Position numbers and translations under genes: made by a program. A stretch of 12,599 nt of DNA from DASWHX01 sp036397995 (GTDB lineage: Bacteria; Bacteroidota; Bacteroidia; Cytophagales; Cyclobacteriaceae). Under the pieces are notes generated by a model. It saw only the letters and a program-made list of their open reading frames with translations, made no database searches and was not told where the DNA came from. Shown in pieces: positions 7,491 to 12,599 of this stretch. Every line of letters begins with the position of its first letter. Position 1 is the stretch's first letter. The DNA lies in assembly GCA_036397995.1 (NCBI GenBank), contig DASWHX010000200.1:1-12599 (forward strand), read 5' to 3'.

Positions 7491-7549
7491 CGGGGATTAA
7501 TTTAATACAAATAACTATGAAGATTAGAGCCATTTATATAAAATCCCCG
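7491..7549. repeat. 8-bp inverted repeat in the divergent promoter region
   Basis: CGGGGATT (7491-7498) and AATCCCCG (7542-7549) are perfect inverted copies 43 bases apart in the 133-base gap between the divergent oligopeptidase B and M20D amidohydrolase genes. They are the only GC-rich islands in an AT-rich gap. They could be paired operator half-sites for a shared regulator or could fold in the oligopeptidase leader; chance is also possible. Confidence 0.4.
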
Positions 7550-7558
7550 ATCCTTCCA

Positions 7559-7590
7559 TTTGTGGAGCTATATTATTTTCTTTAACTTGA
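7559..7590 (+). promoter_or_regulatory. Possible promoter for the M20D amidohydrolase
   Basis: A TTTG at 7559-7562 is followed after 20 bases by TAACTTGA (7583-7590), which resembles the Bacteroidota -33 TTTG and -7 TAnnTTTG boxes but is one T short. The leader to the ATG at 7610 would be only about 13 bases. Tentative. Confidence 0.22.
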
Positions 7591-7609
7591 ATAACATAAA
7601 TAACTCCCC

Positions 7610-8917
7610 ATGAAACGCCTGATTCTCTTAATTCCCGTTTTATTGTTCAATGCATCCACAAATCCTGAAAAATCGGTTGTGGTTGAGAAGGAATTAATCA
7701 AAAAGGACTTGCCTTACCTTGTTGATTTTTATAAGACCAGGCATATGAATCCGGAAATTTCATTGGAAGAAAAAAATACTTCAGCGGCCCTCGCAGCTGA
7801 ACTTAGGAAGATTGGGATTGAGGTAACCGGGAATTTTGGCGGTTATGGCATTGTGGGTGTTCTCAAAAACGGAGATGGCCCGACAATTCTTTACCGGACC
7901 GATATGGATGCGCTGCCCATGTACGAAAAAACAGAACTCCCATACAAAAGCAAACTTATCACCCAGTATAGTGGAGAAGAAGTAGGAACCATGCATTCAT
8001 GTGGACATGATATGCACATGGCTGCATGGCTTGGAACCGCAAGAGTAATGACGGAAATGAAAAGCCGATGGAAAGGAACCCTGGTGCTTATCGGACAACC
8101 GGCTGAAGAAATCGGACAGGGTTCTAAGATGATGCTGGATGCCGGCCTTTATCAAAAGTTCGGTGTTCCCGATTATGGCATTGGATTGCATTCCAGTCCA
8201 ACCATTGCCGCTGGACAGGTCGGTTTAGGCAAGGGTTTTACAATGGCAAATACGGAAAGCATTGACATAAAAGTTTTTGGAGTAGGAGCGCACGGGGCAA
8301 CGCCACACATGTCTATTGATCCGGTGATTATTGGAAGCATGATTGTAATGGAACTGCAGACCATAGTAAGCAGAAGCCTTAAACCAACGGAGTCGGCGGT
8401 TATTACAGTTGGCGCAATTAAAGGAGGAATCAAGCACAATATCATTCCTGATGAAGTTACACTTAAATTGACGGTGCGAACTTTTACTGAAGAAGTGAGA
8501 ATGATGGTTCACAAACGAATAAAGGAAATTTGCAGAGGCGTGGCTATCGCTGCAGGACTTTCGGAAGATAATTTGCCCGAAGTAATAATTCCGGATGTTT
8601 TTACTCCTTCAAATTACAATAACCCTGATCTGGTTGACAGGATTACCCAATCAGCGGAATCAGTGATTAGTAAGGATAATGTTGTCTATGCCGAACCCCA
8701 GATGGTTGGCGAAGATTTCAGCCGGTATGGACAAACCGAACACAAAGTGCCCACAGTGTTATTATGGCTGGGAACCGTTCCCGATGACAGGATGAAATCA
8801 GGATTCTTACCAGGACTGCATTCTCCTTTTTACTACCCACAGCCGGAAAAGTCAATTGAAACCGGTGTGAGCGTGATGTCTCAAACGTTACTTGATCTTT
8901 TCAATTCCGGAAGCTAG
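7610..8917 (+). CDS. Exported M20D family amidohydrolase (hippurate/N-acyl amino acid hydrolase-like)
   Basis: A 435-residue M20D peptidase/amidohydrolase. These are two-metal enzymes that hydrolyse N-acyl amino acids or small peptides. An N-terminal hydrophobic stretch (residues 3-14 after M-K-R) looks like a signal peptide without a lipobox, so export to the periplasm is predicted, whereas many relatives are cytosolic. The metal site is visible: D98-M-D100-A-L-P, C131-G-H133-D, E166-E167, H194 in G-L-H-S-S-P, and H404 in G-L-H-S-P-F-Y. G-E-D369-F-S is also conserved. The dimerisation domain runs about 214-320 and includes G-A-H-G-A-T-P-H-M. The ATG at 7610 gives the signal peptide directly. 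The gene is transcribed away from oligopeptidase B from a shared 133-base region, which fits joint use in peptide breakdown. Its last 17 bases overlap the 3' end of the DUF6702 gene on the other strand. Substrate not determined. Confidence 0.87.
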   Translation: MKRLILLIPVLLFNASTNPEKSVVVEKELIKKDLPYLVDFYKTRHMNPEISLEEKNTSAALAAELRKIGIEVTGNFGGYGIVGVLKNGDGPTILYRTDMDALPMYEKTELPYKSKLITQYSGEEVGTMHSCGHDMHMAAWLGTARVMTEMKSRWKGTLVLIGQPAEEIGQGSKMMLDAGLYQKFGVPDYGIGLHSSPTIAAGQVGLGKGFTMANTESIDIKVFGVGAHGATPHMSIDPVIIGSMIVMELQTIVSRSLKPTESAVITVGAIKGGIKHNIIPDEVTLKLTVRTFTEEVRMMVHKRIKEICRGVAIAAGLSEDNLPEVIIPDVFTPSNYNNPDLVDRITQSAESVISKDNVVYAEPQMVGEDFSRYGQTEHKVPTVLLWLGTVPDDRMKSGFLPGLHSPFYYPQPEKSIETGVSVMSQTLLDLFNSGS

Positions 8918-9416
8918 CCTGATCAGTCTTTTTAGTCCTGGTGATCCGGAAGAATTTCTTGTCGTCTCCATGGTAAACAGAAATAATGTTAGACTGATCC
9001 GGAAATAATTCCATAAGGTAATCGGCGGTTACTGATATTGAAGCCCATTCCTTATTGCATGTGATGGTGAAATAGAACCATACTGAGTCACCATTTAGCT
9101 CCAGGGAACTGAATTTCAAATCTGCTCTTTGTCCGTTAATCACAATTTTCAGGTATTTCTTAAAATATTGTTCAGATTCCTCCTTGTAGGCTGAAGTCGC
9201 GCGTGCAGAATTAAAATCCGCTTGCAAAGAAAACATATTCTGAAAGGCATCGCGGATATCCGTTTCGAAGACTTTTACATTGATCTCTGCCGAGTTACCT
9301 TGCTCCCGGTGGTCAACTTCACACACCGACAGGTAAATCGCGTGATTAACTTCAGAAAGGACATTTCCTGAAAAACTGAAAAATATGGGTAGAATTGGAA
9401 CCAGTAAGCCCGGCAT
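8901..9416 (-). CDS. DUF6702 family exported protein
   Basis: A 171-residue protein matching the pattern of the Bacteroidota family DUF6702, function unknown. Features seen: a hydrophobic N-terminus (1-20) consistent with a signal peptide though without basic residues, then H25-A-I-Y-L-S-V-C-E-V-D (mature start with the family's conserved His), V-K-V-F-E-T-D-I-R-D-A-F (about 47-58), L-K-I-V-I-N-G (89-95), G-D-S-V-W-F-Y-F (109-116) and L-F-P-D-Q-S-N-I-I (137-145) near the end. These suggest a beta-rich periplasmic domain. The ATG at 9416 is the only usable start, since an in-frame stop lies 12 bases upstream. The stop lies inside the M20D amidohydrolase gene on the opposite strand, leaving no room for a terminator between them. 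I see no catalytic motif. Confidence 0.75.
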   Translation of the reverse strand: MPGLLVPILPIFFSFSGNVLSEVNHAIYLSVCEVDHREQGNSAEINVKVFETDIRDAFQNMFSLQADFNSARATSAYKEESEQYFKKYLKIVINGQRADLKFSSLELNGDSVWFYFTITCNKEWASISVTADYLMELFPDQSNIISVYHGDDKKFFRITRTKKTDQASFRN

Positions 9417-9420
9417 GATA

Positions 9421-9428
9421 CAAATTTA
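9421..9428 (-). promoter_or_regulatory. TAnnTTTG -7 box directly before the DUF6702 start
   Basis: On the minus strand the bases read TAAATTTG, an exact match to the Bacteroidota -7 consensus, ending only 4 bases before the ATG. If used, transcription would begin at or near the start codon, giving a leaderless or almost leaderless mRNA. No -33 TTTG is evident at normal spacing. Confidence 0.3.
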
Positions 9429-9540
9429 GAAAACTTCGCGCTTATATTTTTTCCGGGAATGGGTAGTTTTTATTTCCCTGATAAATGAATTCAAGTCTGC
9501 ATTTTTAGTAATTTGGCACTGAAGCTAAACTAGTTGACCA

Positions 9541-9948
9541 ATGATTGATGACTTGTCCAAGTTTATGAAGAAAGTCTCTGAGCAAATTGAGGCGAAGTTC
9601 TTAGAATATGACCAGGAGCGTTCCGTTGTCATATGTCCTGTAAAAGGCGGCAGAATCCAAACTGTTTATGGTACCATTAAATCAGGAGATAAATATGGCG
9701 GAAAGACAGGTATTGAATTCACCTCCAAGGTTTGCTCCCTAATGGATGTTCAAAACCCATTGGATATGATTAAGGCTCAATCGGAAAATTGCCATGCCAA
9801 ATTTGTAGTTTATAATGATGAAGTTTGGGTTGAAGCCTGCGCTTACCTTGAATCAGCCACAGAAAGTACATTGAGGGAAATGGTAATGGAAACCGCCCAG
9901 ATGGCAGACACCTGGGAGATGAAGGTTACCGGTTTAGATGTGAACTAG
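9541..9948 (+). CDS. Hypothetical protein, 135 residues, possibly YbjN/secretion-chaperone-like fold
   Basis: I do not recognise this protein with certainty. It has no signal peptide or membrane segment and should be cytoplasmic. The layout is an amphipathic N-terminal helix (about 1-24), a run of beta-strand-like segments (R-S-V-V-I-C-P-V near 27-34, I-Q-T-V-Y-G-T-I-K near 39-47, G-I-E-F-T-S-K-V near 57-64, A-K-F-V-V-Y then V-W-V-E-A-C-A-Y near 85-102), and a C-terminal helix (about 107-124). This alpha-beta-alpha order and the final helix after a V-E-A-type strand recall YbjN and type III secretion chaperone-like proteins; that is an impression of fold only. Codon use looks like a real gene, and the ORF fills the space between two clear genes. 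No Shine-Dalgarno sequence is seen. Its TAG stop interlocks with the opposite-strand stop of the beta-lactamase-like gene. Confidence 0.6.
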   Translation: MIDDLSKFMKKVSEQIEAKFLEYDQERSVVICPVKGGRIQTVYGTIKSGDKYGGKTGIEFTSKVCSLMDVQNPLDMIKAQSENCHAKFVVYNDEVWVEACAYLESATESTLREMVMETAQMADTWEMKVTGLDVN

Positions 9949-10844
9949 TTTTTCTCTTTCACCACAAACTCATAAACAAGGGCAGAAACTTCCGCCAGGG
10001 CCGCTATTCCATCATTCGCGTTTTCAAGTTCCTTGGAAAGCAAGACAATTACGTAACTTGTTCCATCGGGTAGATACACGATCCCTGAATCATGCTGAAC
10101 TCCTGTAATTGAACCCGTTTTATGGGCCACCTCCGTTTCCTCCGGCAATTTCGCGGGGATTATCTCATTAAATTTCTGCTGAAGCAATATATCAAGCATT
10201 TCATTGCACGATTCCTCCAAACCGGCGGTCTTTTTCGCGATTGCTTCCAGGATAATTTGCAGATCGCGGGCCGTAGTAGTATTACTCATACCCAGTTCAT
10301 AGGCTTTTATATCTTCAACACCCCGCAATACTTCAATTTTCATCGCGCCAAAAACACGCATGGAAGCAGTGACGTTTTTGGCACCCACTTTATCAATCAG
10401 AATATTGGTAGCAAGATTACTGCTATACGTAATCATTGGGATTACTAAATCCCTGACAGGAATTTTGGAGCCAATCTTTGCATATAATTCCGGTTCGCTG
10501 TCATCTGAAATATCCATAGAATAAAGACTTCCATCCACGATACTTACAAACTCATTTTTCACTTCAATAGAATCTTCCATAGAAAAAAGTCCCGCATCAG
10601 CCTGCTTATATACTTCGATCATCACGGGCGTTTTCATTGTACTGGCGGCATGAAAACCTTCATCAGCATTTATAAATAAAGTGTCACCGGTATTCAAATC
10701 CTTAAAGGCTACAGCAAAGATTCCTTTAATCTGGTTAAGCCTTGCCTGGATATTATTTTCTAACCTCGATTTTGGATCTTCAGTCTCTGCCGTACAGGAA
10801 TTTATGCTCGCAATAATGATTGAGTATAAGAAGAATCTTCTCAT
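9945..10844 (-). CDS. Class A beta-lactamase-like serine hydrolase (PF13354), lipoprotein
   Basis: A 299-residue protein with the class A beta-lactamase fold. The N-terminus M-R-R-F-F plus a hydrophobic stretch ends in I-N-S-C17, a slightly irregular lipobox, suggesting an envelope lipoprotein. Active-site motifs: S68-T-M-K71 (S-x-x-K), S141-S-N143 in place of the classical S-D-N, and K242-T-G244-S. The omega-loop region reads R174-G-V-E177-D-I-K-A-Y, then N-T-T-T-A-R-D-L; it lacks the usual E-x-x-x-N deacylation motif in standard register, although E177 may stand in for Glu166. Many environmental relatives share this version and have not been shown to destroy antibiotics, so resistance should not be assumed. 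The gene is convergent with the 135-residue hypothetical gene (4-base overlap) and starts 110 bases after the permease gene on the same strand; that gap holds only a short CAACAATGTTG palindrome (10899-10909). Confidence 0.8.
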   Translation of the reverse strand: MRRFFLYSIIIASINSCTAETEDPKSRLENNIQARLNQIKGIFAVAFKDLNTGDTLFINADEGFHAASTMKTPVMIEVYKQADAGLFSMEDSIEVKNEFVSIVDGSLYSMDISDDSEPELYAKIGSKIPVRDLVIPMITYSSNLATNILIDKVGAKNVTASMRVFGAMKIEVLRGVEDIKAYELGMSNTTTARDLQIILEAIAKKTAGLEESCNEMLDILLQQKFNEIIPAKLPEETEVAHKTGSITGVQHDSGIVYLPDGTSYVIVLLSKELENANDGIAALAEVSALVYEFVVKEKN

Positions 10845-10954
10845 GGAAATATTATTTTGAATTCCAAAGTAATGGAAATCAGGAGTAAAATCCTACCACA
10901 ACAATGTTGATTGCCAGGTTACTATCTTATAATGGAGGTATTAATTTATCTTCA

Positions 10955-12599
10955 TTATTCATACCGAAGTGTTTTGGCCGGATTTAGTAAGGCCGTGGTA
11001 ATAGTCTGGTATGCCACAGAAGCCAATGCAATTAGGATTACCATTAACCAGCTTAGCAGAAAAACCAGCGGACTTATTTTGATATGATAGGGAAATGATT
11101 CGAGCCATAGAGACATAATGATCCAGGCTACGGGAGTAGCGAGTATAGCTCCCACTATTACCAGCTTGATGAAACTACCTGACAGCAAAGCTGCAATTCC
11201 TCCGACCGATGATCCTAAAGCCTTCCGGATCCCTACCTCTTTGGTTCGCTGTGTTGTCATGAAGGAAGCAAGTCCGAATAAACCAAGACACGCTACAAAA
11301 ATGGCCAGGATGGAAAACAAACTGAAAACCTGGCCGAATTGACGGTCGGAATCATATTGCTTATTAAAAAATTCATCAAGGAAAAAATAATTAACGGGAT
11401 TTCCCGGAAAGATTTGATTATAAACACCATTTACTCCGGCCAAAACACTTTGGTAGGAGTCTGAATTAATTTTTAAAGCATAAAATGAATCGAATGTTGA
11501 ATATCGCATAACTATAGGAGCAGTTTTGTTCTTCAAAGACATTTGGTGATAATCTTCAATTACACCAATTATGTTAAGCGTATCACCTCCTAAACTCACT
11601 TTCTCGCCAATTGCCTCCTCGAGATTTACATATTCAATTGAGTTTGCCAGAGATCGGTTAATTATTATTCCATCCTCATCTGAAGGAAAGTCTTTGCTAA
11701 AATTTCTTCCCGCGATAACATTAAGATTAAAAGCGGGAATATAGTTCTCATCAATTCCCACTATATAAGAAGTGAGGTGTGATTCAGGGCCACCTGTTAG
11801 TCGTCGGATTCCCCTGGTGTAGAAAATTTCATCACCTGGAACATTGGTATTAACGGTTACATTGGCAACTCCATTAATTCTCAGCACTTCATTCTTAAAA
11901 GCATCAACATTTTGACTGTATAAGGAGTCCCGCATCCCGGGTGACTCCAGGACCAGAGTCTGACGAATATCAATACCCAGATCCATGTTCTTCATAAAGC
12001 GCAATTGATCCCAAACGATTAAAGTTCCACTGATTAGGGTAACAGAAGCAAAGAATTGAAAAACCACCAATCCTTTTCTTAAAAACGATCCGCCACTCTG
12101 AATAGTAGATTTACCCTTGAGCACTGCAATAGGTTTAAAAGATGAAAGCATCCATGCAGGGTAAAAGCCGGAAAGTAAAGTTCCGCCTGCAAATAATCCG
12201 GTTGCCAACAGCCAGAAAGAAGGCTCATAAATCATCGTGAATGGAATTGGCCTTCCCGTAAGCTGGGTGAAAGAGGGCCATGCCAGGATTATGATCAAAA
12301 TCGCAATAACCAGTGCCATTAGATTTATTAAGAATGATTCTATGATAAACTGATTTCTAAGCTGCGACTTTACAGCACCCATAACCTTTCTTACTCCAAC
12401 TTCATTGGCACGTTCAAAGGATTTTGCTGTGGACAAGTTTATATAATTTACCCAGGCAATTATCAGGATAAAAAATGCGACTATTCCCAGGAAATAAACT
12501 GCTTGTCCATCACCCTGTTCCTGGGGCTGGGATTCCTGCAACAGATTTGAATACAAATGGATATTCAGCAAAGGCTGAAAAAGAAATTCCTGCTTAAAA
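10955..12599 (-). CDS. ABC transporter permease, MacB/FtsX family (N-terminus outside window)
   Basis: The reading frame stays open to the window edge, giving at least 547 C-terminal residues of a permease; full-length Bacteroidota relatives are about 780-800. Residues upstream of a TTG at 12571 (F-K-Q-E-F-L-F-Q-P-L) continue the family pattern, so that TTG is not the start. Counting from the TTG codon, the visible part holds the first FtsX domain with E-V-G-V-R-K-V-M-G-A (about 57-66) and three membrane segments, a fourth segment near 170-190, a MacB-type periplasmic domain (about 195-405), then a second FtsX domain with E-V-G-I-R-K-A-L-G-S (about 442-451), three more membrane segments and the ending L-R-Y-E. 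MacB-like permeases work with a separate ATPase and drive export of envelope or secreted substrates by mechanotransmission. The ATPase gene is not in the window. No frameshift seen. Confidence 0.9.
   Translation of the reverse strand, partial: FKQEFLFQPLLNIHLYSNLLQESQPQEQGDGQAVYFLGIVAFFILIIAWVNYINLSTAKSFERANEVGVRKVMGAVKSQLRNQFIIESFLINLMALVIAILIIILAWPSFTQLTGRPIPFTMIYEPSFWLLATGLFAGGTLLSGFYPAWMLSSFKPIAVLKGKSTIQSGGSFLRKGLVVFQFFASVTLISGTLIVWDQLRFMKNMDLGIDIRQTLVLESPGMRDSLYSQNVDAFKNEVLRINGVANVTVNTNVPGDEIFYTRGIRRLTGGPESHLTSYIVGIDENYIPAFNLNVIAGRNFSKDFPSDEDGIIINRSLANSIEYVNLEEAIGEKVSLGGDTLNIIGVIEDYHQMSLKNKTAPIVMRYSTFDSFYALKINSDSYQSVLAGVNGVYNQIFPGNPVNYFFLDEFFNKQYDSDRQFGQVFSLFSILAIFVACLGLFGLASFMTTQRTKEVGIRKALGSSVGGIAALLSGSFIKLVIVGAILATPVAWIIMSLWLESFPYHIKISPLVFLLSWLMVILIALASVAYQTITTALLNPAKTLRYE

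Noticed and set aside
7477..7533. Upstream ATG for oligopeptidase B adding 19 residues
   Set aside because: It would bury the clean lipoprotein signal that starts at the ATG at 7476 and overlap the probable promoter region.
9945..10844. Antibiotic-resistance gene
   Set aside because: The fold and three motifs fit class A beta-lactamases, but the altered SDN and omega loop mean resistance cannot be claimed from sequence.
12569..12571. TTG as the start of the ABC permease
   Set aside because: The frame continues upstream with residues that fit the FtsX-permease family, so the gene is cut by the window edge.

Overview
The window looks like a chromosomal stretch of a Bacteroidota bacterium, probably of the Cytophagales/Flavobacteriia type. 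This rests on family content: a DUF6702 protein, a NahK/MdsC-like sugar kinase beside a nucleotidyltransferase, a MacB/FtsX-type permease ending in a Leu-Arg-Tyr-Glu tail, and many lipoproteins. Ribosome binding sites are weak or absent, and some promoters carry TAnnTTTG-like -7 boxes. Coding density is high and GC content moderate. I see no rRNA, tRNA, CRISPR array or insertion sequence. The lineage below phylum is a guess.

Layout from left to right. (1) 1-1172, plus strand: the tail of a sugar nucleotidyltransferase and an overlapping APH-fold sugar kinase, a likely sugar-salvage pair. (2) 1173-1402: a 230-base gap with a 73-base imperfect inverted repeat and a candidate -7 box. (3) 1403-3259, plus: a membrane-anchored DUF885 metallohydrolase. 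(4) 7476 down to 3323, minus: a tight three-gene set (gaps of 17 and 27 bases) encoding a lipoprotein oligopeptidase B, a membrane-anchored formylglycine-generating-enzyme (FGE) homologue and a lipoprotein beta-lactamase-family serine hydrolase. (5) 7610-8917, plus, divergent from that set: an exported M20D amidohydrolase. (6) 9416-8901, minus: an exported DUF6702 protein whose 3' end overlaps the amidohydrolase. (7) 9541-9948, plus: a 135-residue protein of unknown function. (8) 10844-9945, minus: a class-A-beta-lactamase-like lipoprotein whose stop codon interlocks with that of the unknown gene. (9) 12599-10955, minus: the C-terminal two thirds of an FtsX/MacB-type ABC permease, cut by the window edge.

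The common thread is cell-envelope hydrolysis. Five or six products carry a signal peptide, lipobox or membrane anchor and belong to peptidase, amidase or serine-hydrolase families, so a role in peptide use or envelope turnover is a reasonable inference. I found no clear evidence of a wholly new system. The most distinctive item is the FGE homologue: it keeps the copper-binding cysteine pair, is predicted to face the periplasm, has a shortened N-terminal segment that coincides with a perfect 9-bp DNA hairpin, and has no sulfatase gene beside it.
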